From positions 1-64,000 of the forward strand of contig NZ_CP094326.1 in assembly GCF_022760175.1 (NCBI RefSeq): DNA of 64,000 nt, in the 5' to 3' direction. The stretch's first letter is position 1; every line of letters starts with the position of its first letter. The translations under genes and the position numbers were made by a program. Below, piece after piece: positions 37,995-46,854 of this stretch. A model generated the notes under the pieces. That model searched no databases, had not been told where the DNA came from, and saw nothing but the letters and a program-made list of their open reading frames with translations. The DNA comes from Zhouia spongiae (GTDB lineage Bacteria > Bacteroidota > Bacteroidia > Flavobacteriales > Flavobacteriaceae).

Positions 37995-38936
37995 TTAAGC
38001 TTCAGCGAGTTCTGCGACTCCTAAATGCTCTTTAAAGAAGGGTGCTAATTGAGCAACTGCCTCATCTAAATATTGAGGGATATCATATAATTTCATGTGG
38101 TTTGCACCTTCAACAATATACATTTGTTTGTTGTCAGTTCCTGCTCTTTCCATAAGGTCATCACTCATCCATTTAGATTCAGCAATGCTTCCTGCTACTA
38201 CAAATAATGGTTGTGTAAGGTAAATTTCAGCCATATTGTATGCATCATATGTAACCAATTGTGTTAGGCTTCTCGCTGTACCGTAACCTGGTGATGTAGA
38301 ACATTGTGCTCTATCTGTATGGTAATATTCCCAAGCTTCTTTCAAATCAGTATAAGGTGTATCGTCTTCATTTAGAGGTGCCATAGGCATTTGAACAATA
38401 TCTCCACTATTAGCTTCAATGGTACGGGCTTGAGCACCAAATTGCAATGAGCCTATAGCATCTTTCATATCCTGGTCGCCCAACCACCCCTTGCTAATCA
38501 TATGACCAATATTTACAGCACTTACAGTACCAACAGCTTTGATACGCTTATCATTGATAGCAGCATTTACCGTATAACCACCACCTGCACAGATTCCCCA
38601 GGCTCCAATTCGCTCGTTATCTATATAAGGTAATGTAGTTAAATAATCAACAGCAGAACTAATATCTTCAGTTCTGATATAAGGGTTTTCCAATTGGCGT
38701 GGTTCTCCACCACTCTCTCCTTGGTAAGATGCATCTGTTACTATGGTTACAAAACCATGTTCTGCAAATTTACGTCCATAAATACCAGCTGTTTGTTCTT
38801 TTACACCACCACCCGGGTGTGTAATTACTATAGCTGGATAAGCTTTGTTTTTATCAAAATCGTTTGGAAGGTCTAAATAAGCGGACATTATTATTCCGTT
38901 ATTCGTGTTCTTGTATGAAATTTTTTCTTGTGACAT
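37995..38936 (-). CDS. Dienelactone-hydrolase-like alpha/beta hydrolase
   Basis: 313 residues, no signal peptide. PAIVITHPGGGVKEQTAGIY supplies the oxyanion hole, the elbow is GAWGICAGGGYTVNAAI with Cys as nucleophile, and the His is in IVEGANHMKLYD near the C-terminus. This fits the DLH/YcjY-like group of esterases. It heads a leftward cluster with a second hydrolase and an NmrA-like reductase; the AraC gene on the same strand lies 116 bases upstream and may control it. Confidence 0.88.
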   Translation of the reverse strand: MSQEKISYKNTNNGIIMSAYLDLPNDFDKNKAYPAIVITHPGGGVKEQTAGIYGRKFAEHGFVTIVTDASYQGESGGEPRQLENPYIRTEDISSAVDYLTTLPYIDNERIGAWGICAGGGYTVNAAINDKRIKAVGTVSAVNIGHMISKGWLGDQDMKDAIGSLQFGAQARTIEANSGDIVQMPMAPLNEDDTPYTDLKEAWEYYHTDRAQCSTSPGYGTARSLTQLVTYDAYNMAEIYLTQPLFVVAGSIAESKWMSDDLMERAGTDNKQMYIVEGANHMKLYDIPQYLDEAVAQLAPFFKEHLGVAELAEA

Positions 38937-39052
38937 AATATTGAGTTTTTAGAATTAACAATTAATTGCAACTCAAAATTACCTGATAACAAGAAGTTTA
39001 CATGGTGATTTTTACAGACAAAAAAGAAACATTTTACTGATACCTACTATTT

Positions 39053-39925
39053 TCAACTATTCTTAGTTTTTTGCTTTACTCTATATTGCCTGGGGGTTAA
39101 TTGCGTTTGTTTTTTAAAAAACTTAGCAAAATAGTTAGGATAATCAAACCCTAACTCAAAGGCTATTTCAGCATTGGTTAGGTTCGTTTCAAGAAGTAAT
39201 TCCTTTGCTCTGTTGGTGGTACGCTCATGAATGGTAGCAATAGCAGATTTCTGCGTATAGGTTTTTAAAACATCACCAAGATAATTGGGTGTGAGTTTCA
39301 TTTTATTGGCAAAATAATGTACGGTAGGGACTCCTTCTATCGGTCCATTATAATAATCGCGAAGCAATTGCTGAAACTCGCTAACAATGGGACTATACAT
39401 CTTGATCTCTGTTTTAAACTGGCGTTTGTAATAAGATTCAACCATATTTAAAATGAGATTCACAGAGGCTCGAAGAATGTTCTTTTCTTTAAAGTTACGC
39501 TGGTAGTGTTTTAAAAGAAATTGATAAAGACGGATTACTTCAATTTCTTCCTCTTTGGTTAAAAAAAGTGCTTCGTGATAGCCGTATTCTAAATAATTTT
39601 TGAAGAGATAACGGTTTGCTTCTATAAGTTCCTTAGATAACTGAAGATAGTAGCCTTCAAACTTTTCCGTTAAATTCCACTCATATAAATTGCCTGGACT
39701 ATTAAAAAAAACGGCCGTTATCGGCTCCGTTTTTTTCGAGTCGTAATCAGGAAAACCAGGATTTACATAATTGGTTTTAAACGATATACGGTAAAAATCG
39801 ATATAAACAGCTTCAGATTTCAAACGTGTTTTTTCAGGATAAACACCAACATCTATATGTTGATCCAATGGCTCTGACAAACCAATGTACTCATTAAAGG
39901 TTTTAAAATTCGAAAATGTATTCAT
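39053..39925 (-). CDS. AraC-family transcriptional regulator
   Basis: 290 residues. The N-terminal sensing domain contains FFNSPGNLYEWNLTEKFEGY, typical of a cupin-like fold. The C-terminal AraC DNA-binding domain shows VHYFANKMKLTPNYLGDVLK, NAEIAFELGFDYPNYFAKFF and TPRQYRVK. It precedes the hydrolase cluster on the same strand, and pairs of AraC plus hydrolase/reductase genes of this sort are common in Flavobacteriaceae. The inducer is unknown. Confidence 0.9.
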   Translation of the reverse strand: MNTFSNFKTFNEYIGLSEPLDQHIDVGVYPEKTRLKSEAVYIDFYRISFKTNYVNPGFPDYDSKKTEPITAVFFNSPGNLYEWNLTEKFEGYYLQLSKELIEANRYLFKNYLEYGYHEALFLTKEEEIEVIRLYQFLLKHYQRNFKEKNILRASVNLILNMVESYYKRQFKTEIKMYSPIVSEFQQLLRDYYNGPIEGVPTVHYFANKMKLTPNYLGDVLKTYTQKSAIATIHERTTNRAKELLLETNLTNAEIAFELGFDYPNYFAKFFKKQTQLTPRQYRVKQKTKNS

Positions 39926-40656
39926 AAGGTAAAAATGAACTGTTAATTTAATGATTTAAATTAAAATCGTTTGAAAAGAATCCCAATATCCTCCCTAATC
40001 TTACGCTCTACTCCCCTAATACAAGTGCGAATTATTGGGAGTTGAATGCCTGCTCCGTAAAGGTTTCGGACTTAGCGGAACAGTCATTCTGCTCAGTATA
40101 CTTCCTAGGCAAGAGACTTCAGAGAGCAGAGGTGTGGCCTCTTAGCATTCCTAAGTATATCAGTACCTTTCAATGCAGTAAGTTGAGTCGCGTATTTATT
40201 TAACAATAACAGGCACTTCTCAACCATTTTCATAGTTTTCTTCTCTGGAATTTTATCAGGACCCGCATTGCTCAAAGAAATTGTCACTTGAAACCGCATA
40301 TAACTAATGGAAAAAGAATAGTTTTGGTTAGTTCCTCTTCCCCCGTGCTTTGATTTTAACTGAAACCAATTACCTTCTATTAACACCAATTTTATTTTAC
40401 AAAGGTGGAATTAGTTATCTCTTTTGATTCTTTTCAAGTGACATAGAATATTTTACATGAGAACTTTAATACTAAATGGTTTTGTTTAAGTCCAAGCCTT
40501 TTACAATTACATGCTTTTGTATAGTTTTATGTGTCTCGTTATCTACTAATGTATCAAGTCCTGTTTTTTTAAAATGTTCATTCTTTATTTTTTAACAAAA
40601 GACTGTCCAACCTCAAGAGATAGTCCTCTAAAATAAAATTAATCCAAGAGTTCAAC
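39926..40656 (-). other. 730-base region with one doubtful ORF and gene relics
   Basis: A minus-strand frame at 40105-40389 (94 codons, TTG start) encodes a protein I do not recognise (NQNYSFSISYMRFQVTISLS within it); it has no domain signature and may be a relic. On the minus strand near 40469-40590 another frame is open for about 40 codons without a start (GLDTLVDNETHKTIQKHVIV) and resembles the tail of a lost protein. No terminator is obvious. Confidence 0.4.
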
Positions 40657-42213
40657 TTATTCCTTTTGATAATAATAAATCCCTAAAACATCAAACGCTT
40701 TTAAATGACGATTTAAACTTCTTGTAAATCTATCCCAATCCTTATTTTGTTCGTCAGACCAGCCAACTTCGGCTAATGCTAGAATTCTCGGAAAAATTTG
40801 CCTGTCCATTTCAGGTTCGATTCTATTGATATGTGACCAAAAATTTGCTTGTACACCTAAAACTTTTTCCGATTGTTTTTTATTGAAAATTGACGGTACA
40901 GGATTGTAAGAATATACCTTCTCTATGGTAATGGTTTCGTTACCATAATCAAAATAACAATGAGAAGTGGGAGTCATGATTAAATTGTTTCCCTGATTCA
41001 CAACGAACTCTGGAACTTCGTTTTCCCATGCCCTCCAATACATTACTGTAGCATTCGGGCTTAATCCTCCCTCTACAATTTCATCCCAGCCAATAAGTAT
41101 TTTACCATTTGAGGATAAATAGTCTTCTATTTGACTGATAAACCAACTTTGCAATCCATGTTCATTTTTTAAATTTAACTCTCGTATCCTTCGTTGACAT
41201 TTATCGCATTCTTTCCAATGCTTTTTCGGTGCCTCATCTCCTCCTATATGAACATATTTTGATGGGAATAATTCAATTATTTCTGAAAGTATGTTTTTAA
41301 GAAATACAAAGGTTTCATCATTACCGGCACAAAATATTTCGTTATGGATGTTGGGGCCATCAGTAAAAGGATGTATTTTCATAGCTTCTCCTTTACAGGT
41401 CAATTCAGGATAGGCAGAGAAAACCTCCGAAGAGTGACCAGGCATTTCTATCTCTGGGATAAGATCTATATTCCTTGCCTGTGCATATGCAACCAGCTCT
41501 CTAATATCAGATTTCTTAAAATACCCTTCCCTTTCTTTGGGTTCATTATAAATAGTATCAAATTTAGAAGCAACGTCAGTCAATTTTGGGTAGTTTTCAA
41601 TCTCAACACGCCACCCTTGATCATCTGTAAGATGCATATGTAGTTTGTTAATCTTGTAAAATGCCAGTGCATCGATATATTTTTTTGTCGTTCTTATGTT
41701 CCAAAAGGTTCTACTGTAATCAATCATCAGTCCTCTCCAGGCAAATCTTGGTTTATCAACTATTTTACAATTTGGTATGTTCCATTTTTTTGAGTCGACT
41801 TTTGCTTCCCTTAATATGTCATTTGGGAGAAGTTGAAGAAATGTCTGCAATGCCCAAAATATTCCATTTGAGTTGTAAGCCTCAATTAGAACCAGGCTTT
41901 TAGTTACTTTCATTGTATACCCTTCTTCTCCAAGATGGGGTAACTTTCTGTTTAACCGTAAAACTATAGAGTTAGTTTTATTTTTTGTTGCCTTTCGGGT
42001 AGCAAAGGAAAAACCTGTAGCGCGCTCAAGTGATTCCTCATACTGTTTTGCCTGTTCAAATAAATCATTTTCATAGATTATTGATGTGTTAGGTTTTAGC
42101 TCGAAAAAACCTTTATCCTTTTCTACTTTATTTGGATAAGGAATTATATTTAAATCTTGACATTGTATAGTATAAGGCAAAATAATAATCAAAAGTAACC
42201 TTAGTTTTTTCAT
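40657..42213 (-). CDS. GH20 beta-N-acetylhexosaminidase
   Basis: 518 residues with a signal peptide (LRLLLIIILPYTIQCQ). An N-terminal GH20b-type domain (about 20-150) precedes the TIM barrel: RGLMIDYSRTFWNIRTTKKY, MHLTDDQGWRVEIENYP, IPEIEMPGHSSEVFSAYPEL, and the catalytic Asp-Glu pair D326-E327 in VHIGGDEAPKKHW. The Trp-rich C-terminal part (LIGWDEIVEGGL, VMYWRAW, GVQANFWSH) is standard. It releases terminal GlcNAc or GalNAc by substrate-assisted catalysis in the periplasm. A broken sugar-porter gene lies upstream on the same strand. Confidence 0.95.
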   Translation of the reverse strand: MKKLRLLLIIILPYTIQCQDLNIIPYPNKVEKDKGFFELKPNTSIIYENDLFEQAKQYEESLERATGFSFATRKATKNKTNSIVLRLNRKLPHLGEEGYTMKVTKSLVLIEAYNSNGIFWALQTFLQLLPNDILREAKVDSKKWNIPNCKIVDKPRFAWRGLMIDYSRTFWNIRTTKKYIDALAFYKINKLHMHLTDDQGWRVEIENYPKLTDVASKFDTIYNEPKEREGYFKKSDIRELVAYAQARNIDLIPEIEMPGHSSEVFSAYPELTCKGEAMKIHPFTDGPNIHNEIFCAGNDETFVFLKNILSEIIELFPSKYVHIGGDEAPKKHWKECDKCQRRIRELNLKNEHGLQSWFISQIEDYLSSNGKILIGWDEIVEGGLSPNATVMYWRAWENEVPEFVVNQGNNLIMTPTSHCYFDYGNETITIEKVYSYNPVPSIFNKKQSEKVLGVQANFWSHINRIEPEMDRQIFPRILALAEVGWSDEQNKDWDRFTRSLNRHLKAFDVLGIYYYQKE

Positions 42214-42313
42214 CAGTTATTAGTTTTTTATCGTTTATATTACAAAATTTTATTACCAGTCAGTTATATGAGATTAACTCGTTGGTATTAATAATCATCC
42301 ATTAAAAGTTGAG
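42214..42313 (-). other. Short spacer upstream of the GH20 gene
   Basis: About 100 AT-rich bases between the sugar-porter relic and the GH20 start. They probably contain the GH20 promoter; no clear element was found. Confidence 0.3.
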
Positions 42314-42600
42314 TCATTCATTTTCAAGCTCAACTTCTTCCAAGATTTTGTTTGTGGTTTCAAGCAAAAATCTTTTGAAAAAAGCAAGAACTATAATCAA
42401 TCTCCTGTCCATCTTTAAAGGCTCTCGATAAAAAGGTGATTAATCCATTCACAATCCAAATTGAAAAAGAGCCAATAGCTACATCGCGAGATCTAATGTT
42501 GTTTGGAAAAATCTCTGCCAATAAATAAATACAACAGCACAATTTCAGAAATGTAAATAAAAGTACAGATGTAACAACAACAGCTAATGTTCCTACTATA
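42314..42600 (-). pseudogene. MFS sugar-porter remnant (C-terminal part)
   Basis: The minus strand encodes IVGTLAVVVTSVLLFTF and LLAEIFPNNIRSRDVAIGSF, the conserved end of helix 10 and loop of MFS sugar porters (usual form YLAEIFPNRIRGKA). A shift of frame then leads into FLLETTNKILEEVELENE ending at TGA 42314-42316. That is the family's C-terminal PETKGKTLEEIE motif. The helix 11-12 region between them is deleted. Upstream bases are unreadable as transporter. The intact gene would be about 450-500 residues. Confidence 0.8.
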
Positions 42601-42779
42601 CAGAACTAACTGTGCCCAACCTGTCATGACACCCTTTAAATGGAAAAGGGGTTTGAAAAAAGGTAGTGCTCTACTAGTCACTGCTGTATCAAAATCGTAT
42701 TGTAGACCTCCTGTTCTGGCTACCTATGTCTATAATATCCATTTTCCTCTCATTAAATTACTATTCATTTATAACAAAA

Positions 42780-43814
42780 TTAAAATGCTTTATTCAGCAC
42801 CTCACCATAAGCTTCACCCAGTATTTTCCATACCCTTTGAGGTTCAGGTGCAGATAAAAATGTTCCTTGTCCGGCACGATAAGTCCATGAGAAAATAGAA
42901 TTAACTCCCTCCTTGGCATAAATCTTCACAATGTCCCTGATGGTATTTAAATCTTCAGGTGACCTAAAGAAGGATTGAATCCATCGCTGTGATGGTTTAT
43001 TATTTTGTTTAGCCAGATCCACTGTCTTAGCAGCAATATTTCGATGTGCAATCATCGGATCGTTCCCGTCCACTAGAATAGATGTAGAAAACACATCATA
43101 ATCCGGATTGAATGCTATCTTTTCCCAATTATCAAAACCCCGGGCCTGAGTTGCATAAAAATGGTTATCGGCCGGTAATGAACATTGTGTTACTGTTAAA
43201 TTGGGATTAATACTTTTAACAATTCGGCTAGCCTCCGACAAAATTTCATTGGCTTGGTCAAACCTAAATTTAAGCACCGTTTTGGTCAATGTTTTAGGCA
43301 TCTCATAACCATACTTTTCCTTAAATAGCTTTTGTGTTATGGGGTTTCTACAAGTAAAATCCGTCGTACTTTGATAACTTATCGGATAAACCGGCATCGC
43401 ATAATGAGGTTCATCCCAAAAGAATCCATCGGCATCACAAGTACGGGCCAAATCTTCTAAAACCCCCCAAAAATATTCTCTGAAAGCGGGAGAACTAGGG
43501 GAAGCTGCTGCTAATGGTTCCCCCGTTAAAGCAGACCACTGTTTATCATATATACTACATTCCTGTAAAAAGACCGATGGCGGTTCGCCCCCAAAAAACT
43601 TACCGATACCCCATGTATTCAAATATACTTTTAAACCAGCCTTTTTGGCTTCGTCCACAATTTTAGGTATTGTAGGTTTCCAAAAAAATAAATCAAATTC
43701 TGTAAGAGCCAGCAATACTGCCGTACAATTATGAGCCTTCATTTCCTGAAAATCCTTTCTGGCATGTTCAGAATAAGAAATACCGTAATAACTAACGCCT
43801 GTTTCTGTTACCAT
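42780..43814 (-). CDS. Uncharacterised TIM-barrel glycosidase-like protein
   Basis: 344 residues, no signal peptide. The pattern of alternating strands and helices and motifs such as AVLLALTEFDLFFWKPTIPK, GLKVYLNTWGIGKFFGG, DADGFFWDEPHYAMP and VNSIFSWTYRAGQG suggest a (beta/alpha)8 hydrolase, with Asp/Glu of DGFFWDEPH as possible active-site residues. I do not recognise a numbered GH family. The gene is 11 bases downstream of the SIS-domain gene on the same strand, so the two are an operon, probably intracellular sugar-derivative catabolism. Function is not assigned. Confidence 0.7.
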   Translation of the reverse strand: MVTETGVSYYGISYSEHARKDFQEMKAHNCTAVLLALTEFDLFFWKPTIPKIVDEAKKAGLKVYLNTWGIGKFFGGEPPSVFLQECSIYDKQWSALTGEPLAAASPSSPAFREYFWGVLEDLARTCDADGFFWDEPHYAMPVYPISYQSTTDFTCRNPITQKLFKEKYGYEMPKTLTKTVLKFRFDQANEILSEASRIVKSINPNLTVTQCSLPADNHFYATQARGFDNWEKIAFNPDYDVFSTSILVDGNDPMIAHRNIAAKTVDLAKQNNKPSQRWIQSFFRSPEDLNTIRDIVKIYAKEGVNSIFSWTYRAGQGTFLSAPEPQRVWKILGEAYGEVLNKAF

Positions 43815-43825
43815 AACAAAATGGA

Positions 43826-44572
43826 TTATAAAAATTTAACTCTAGGATTGTACTTGGCCCTCAAGGCTTTATTTTTTTCGTCTCCTCCAGGGATATTGGC
43901 ACTTGACCATACCGGTGCTTCAATACCGCGATCAACACAGGTCTTCACACATTCCATTTCCAAACGGTGAGCGATATAAAAATCAATGGTACTGGAAATT
44001 CCTGTAATAGGTTGTTCCATACCTTCAATTTCGATCACCGTATCTCCATAAGGAACAAAGTTTTCTATAAAAATTTCAACTACATCCGATAGATGATAAC
44101 CACTTTTATGTCTTATCGGAAAGTCCTTTGGTATATTTTTATTCCAATCTGAAGAAGAAATACCAATAGTATGGGCCCCTCGCTTTTTGGCTTCAAGAGC
44201 ACAATCAATGGTTGGTGCATTAAAACCATAACTATGAAAAATTAACACCACATCATCCTTACCAATACCATAGTAATCCACCATAGCATCTCCCACACCA
44301 TGCATACGTTCATGAGAAAGGTACATATAAGCCGGCGTTGCCGGATGAATTGAAAAATCAATCATAGGGCATAAATTTGCCAACCCCCCTGCCCTCCAAA
44401 AAAGCTCCTGCATAACCAAGCAGGTGTGACCGCCACCTCCAAAAATATAAATGAGCCTATCCTGTTCAATAGCATCGGCCATTAATCTTGCTGCTTTTTT
44501 CAAATTACTCTGTTCTTGCGTTTCAAAACTGTTTGCAAGCGAATTAAAAGCATTTAATAATCTAAGATCCAT
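43826..44572 (-). CDS. SIS-domain sugar-phosphate-binding protein (UPF0309-like)
   Basis: 248 residues. The SIS fold is suggested by RLIYIFGGGGHTCLVMQELF, WRAGGLANLCPMID, VVLIFHSYGFNAPTIDCALE and AKKRGAHTIGISSS. The HTCLVMQELFWRAGG segment resembles the UPF0309/YkoA group (GHS...EVFYRAGG). These proteins bind phosphosugars and include isomerases and lyases. It is the first gene of the operon with the TIM-barrel protein and divergent from an AraC regulator, 89 bases apart. The reaction is unknown; a phosphorylated amino sugar is a reasonable guess given the adjacent GH20. Confidence 0.8.
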   Translation of the reverse strand: MDLRLLNAFNSLANSFETQEQSNLKKAARLMADAIEQDRLIYIFGGGGHTCLVMQELFWRAGGLANLCPMIDFSIHPATPAYMYLSHERMHGVGDAMVDYYGIGKDDVVLIFHSYGFNAPTIDCALEAKKRGAHTIGISSSDWNKNIPKDFPIRHKSGYHLSDVVEIFIENFVPYGDTVIEIEGMEQPITGISSTIDFYIAHRLEMECVKTCVDRGIEAPVWSSANIPGGDEKNKALRAKYNPRVKFL

Positions 44573-44661
44573 GTTTAAGTTTTTTAAATGATTCTTTTTT
44601 CAAAGGAAATAATTAATTAAAAAAATATTATTAATTTTAATATTATAATACTTTTTCAAAC

Positions 44662-45531
44662 ATGCAACAATTAGACAGGACCTCCACAAATGAACGTCAT
44701 ATCATTGATTTAGAAGCCTTGGGGTTTGAGTGTATCAAGGTTTTGGGAACCTACAATTACAGGCAAATGAAAAAAAGTCTGGAAATGCATATTCATGATA
44801 ATATGATTGAGATATGTTTTCTTGAAAAAGGGTCACAATATTATCATATACAAGGCAATGATTACCGCATTAACGGTGGAGACCTGTTATTGACATTTCC
44901 TGGTGAAGAACATGGAACCAAAAGCTTTCCAGAGGAACGAGGCCGTTTATTTTGGTTAATTATGGAAGTACCTGATAAAAATCAAAGACTTCTAAATTTA
45001 ACTAAAAAACAAACAAAGTTATTTTTTGATGCCTTTTTTGAACTAAAGAAAAACAGAGTGTTTAAAGGCTCTAACAGGCTCAAATATGATCTCAATACTA
45101 TTTATAGAATTTGTGAATATCCATTAGACGGGCTCAATAAAATAAAAATAACCAACCTGTTAATACATTTTCTATTAAGCGTCCTGGAATTTGGAAATAA
45201 GTCCAAACATAAAACTATAAGCAAGGATATTATGGAAACATGTATCTACATTGATAAGAACTTGAATGAACCCCTTTCTCTGGAGGAACTGGCGAATTTT
45301 AATAATTTGTCTTTGTCCCACTTTAAGTATAAGTTCAAAAAGGAAATGGGATATTCTCCCTCTGACTACATTTTAAGGCAAAAAATAGAAAGAGCAAAGG
45401 AGTTACTAAAAATCCCAAAAAATAGTATCCAGGATGTAGCCTATGATTTAGGCTTTAGCTCCTCCTCCTATTTTGCCACTGTGTTTAAACGCTATACGGG
45501 TAAATCCCCATCTTCTTATTATCTCCTGTGA
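44662..45531 (+). CDS. AraC-family transcriptional regulator with cupin sensing domain
   Basis: 289 residues. The N-terminal cupin has LEMHIHDNMIEICFLEKGSQ (metal/ligand-type His pair) and GGDLLLTFPGEEHGT, the usual arabinose-type arm and barrel. The C-terminal double HTH is clear: LSLEELANFNNLSLSHFKYK, IQDVAYDLGFSSSSYFATVF and GKSPSSYYL. It lies divergent from the SIS-domain operon, with a short very AT-rich shared intergenic region, and is likely its sugar-responsive activator. Confidence 0.92.
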   Translation: MQQLDRTSTNERHIIDLEALGFECIKVLGTYNYRQMKKSLEMHIHDNMIEICFLEKGSQYYHIQGNDYRINGGDLLLTFPGEEHGTKSFPEERGRLFWLIMEVPDKNQRLLNLTKKQTKLFFDAFFELKKNRVFKGSNRLKYDLNTIYRICEYPLDGLNKIKITNLLIHFLLSVLEFGNKSKHKTISKDIMETCIYIDKNLNEPLSLEELANFNNLSLSHFKYKFKKEMGYSPSDYILRQKIERAKELLKIPKNSIQDVAYDLGFSSSSYFATVFKRYTGKSPSSYYLL

Positions 45532-45656
45532 ATTATCTGCGGATAGTAAAAGCTTAAAGAAAATATTACTTTATTAAACAAAAATACAATTCAAATTCTA
45601 GCCAAAACTATCTTAAAAGGCAAGAATAGTTCATTATATTTATCAAAATAAAAGTA

Positions 45657-46274
45657 ATGGATAAGCTAATTATTAAGGATACTTCCCTTTCAGCTTACGA
45701 GGCTAGAGTTAAATTATTGGTTTTATCTAATTCAGTAAATTTTGAAAACCTAGCAAGTAGTTGCTTAAGAATAATTCTGAACTTAGATGAGAATGCAATT
45801 TCGATTGGTAACTCTAGTCATGCATTATCAATGAATCAAAAAGTCCAATTGTTGTTAGATACAAAATTTTTTGATAAAACGAATAAAGCAAATACTCAAG
45901 TTTTCATGTCAATAAGAAACCAATTCATGCATAATTCGGCCGCAAAATCCTTTGAAAGTTGCTTGTCATTTTTATCCGGAACTGATACGTTCATGGAAAA
46001 TGCATACTGGAAAAAAAGAAAGATGAACCAGAAGATTGGTGGTGAAATAGCCGCAAAAGATACAAAGGACGAAAAAACCAACAATCATGAGCTTCTTCCT
46101 TTTAACATAACTGAAAAAGAAAAACTATTATATAAAAGTTGGATCTCTTTAACTGAGGATGTAATATGGAGTTTTGAAAAAACTATTAAGAAAATTTTCA
46201 AAGAAAGAAAAACAATAAAGCTTGATAACAACAAATACATATATTTAAACTTCCCCTCCGAAGAGGAAATTTAA
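45657..46274 (+). CDS. HEPN-like hypothetical protein
   Basis: 205 residues, mostly alpha-helical by composition, with no signal peptide or membrane span. IRNQFMHNSAAKSF contains R-N-x-x-x-H, the active-site pattern of HEPN ribonucleases and related HEPN-like proteins. FENLASSCLRIILNL and KVQLLLDTKFFDKTNKA fit the helices that precede this motif in MltR/DUF4145-type members. A Lys-rich linker follows. No antitoxin-like partner was found beside it: an IS element follows downstream. It could be a stand-alone regulator or an RNase of a defence module. Identity is tentative. Confidence 0.5.
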   Translation: MDKLIIKDTSLSAYEARVKLLVLSNSVNFENLASSCLRIILNLDENAISIGNSSHALSMNQKVQLLLDTKFFDKTNKANTQVFMSIRNQFMHNSAAKSFESCLSFLSGTDTFMENAYWKKRKMNQKIGGEIAAKDTKDEKTNNHELLPFNITEKEKLLYKSWISLTEDVIWSFEKTIKKIFKERKTIKLDNNKYIYLNFPSEEEI

Positions 46275-46398
46275 TTACATCTAAATTCATTCAACTTCTT
46301 ATACTAAACACCTTCAAGCTAACTAAATGTTATAAGTTGATCCAAGAACTACCTCTTGCCCTACTCCTATGACTATCCCAATCTTTAAGGTGAATAGA

Positions 46399-46443
46399 GG
46401 ATCATTTCCAATTGTTGTGTTTATGCAAAGATTGGGAATGATC
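46399..46443 (+). terminator. Strong hairpin downstream of the HEPN-like gene
   Basis: GGATCATTTCCAAT / ATTGGGAATGATCC, a 14-base stem with one mismatch and a loop of about 17. It lies 125 bases after the HEPN-like stop and about 90 bases before the IS left end. No T-run follows directly, so its role as a terminator is uncertain. Confidence 0.5.
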
Positions 46444-46529
46444 CGTAGTTATTAAGTGCTTTTAAAAAAGCAGCGAACTCTACGGTCATACGAGTTCCCT
46501 GCGCTACCAAATCCCAATTTCGATGCACT

Positions 46530-46554
46530 GTAAGGCTCCCTAAAAAACGAAGCG
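46530..46554 (+). repeat. IS3-family left terminal inverted repeat
   Basis: GTAAGGCTCCCTAAAAAACG followed by AAGCG; pairs imperfectly with the complement of 47733-47755. Confidence 0.75.
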
Positions 46555-46587
46555 TTATAAATTAGAAAAACGTTTAAATTTAGGGTA

Positions 46588-46854
46588 ATGAAAAAAACAA
46601 GACACACCGAAATACAGATCATCAAGATCTTAAAGTCCCAGGAATCCGGACAATCCGTGACTGACCTATGCCGGGAACAAGGGATCAGCCAGGCCACTTT
46701 TTATAATTGGAAGAGCAAATATGGAGGTATGGATGCCAACCAACTTAAGAAGATGAAAGAGATGGAGGCAGAACTGTCCCAGTTCAAACGGATGTATGCC
46801 GATCTTGCTTTTGAAAACAATGCATTAAAAAACCTAATCGAAAAAAAGCTCTAA
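46588..46854 (+). CDS. IS3-family transposase OrfA
   Basis: 88 residues. The helix-turn-helix of Transposase_8 type is seen in RHTEIQIIKILKSQESGQSV and DLCREQGISQATFYNWKSKY; a leucine-zipper-like stretch follows (LKKMKEMEAELSQFKRMYAD). The gene ends at TAA 46852 after a run of seven A and a G (46841-46848). A-AAA-AAG in the zero frame is a classic -1 slippery heptamer for making the OrfAB fusion transposase. Confidence 0.93.
   Translation: MKKTRHTEIQIIKILKSQESGQSVTDLCREQGISQATFYNWKSKYGGMDANQLKKMKEMEAELSQFKRMYADLAFENNALKNLIEKKL

Noticed and set aside
46452-46697. Minus-strand frame across the IS left end
   Set aside because: It overlaps orfA antisense and has no family resemblance; codon content follows from orfA.
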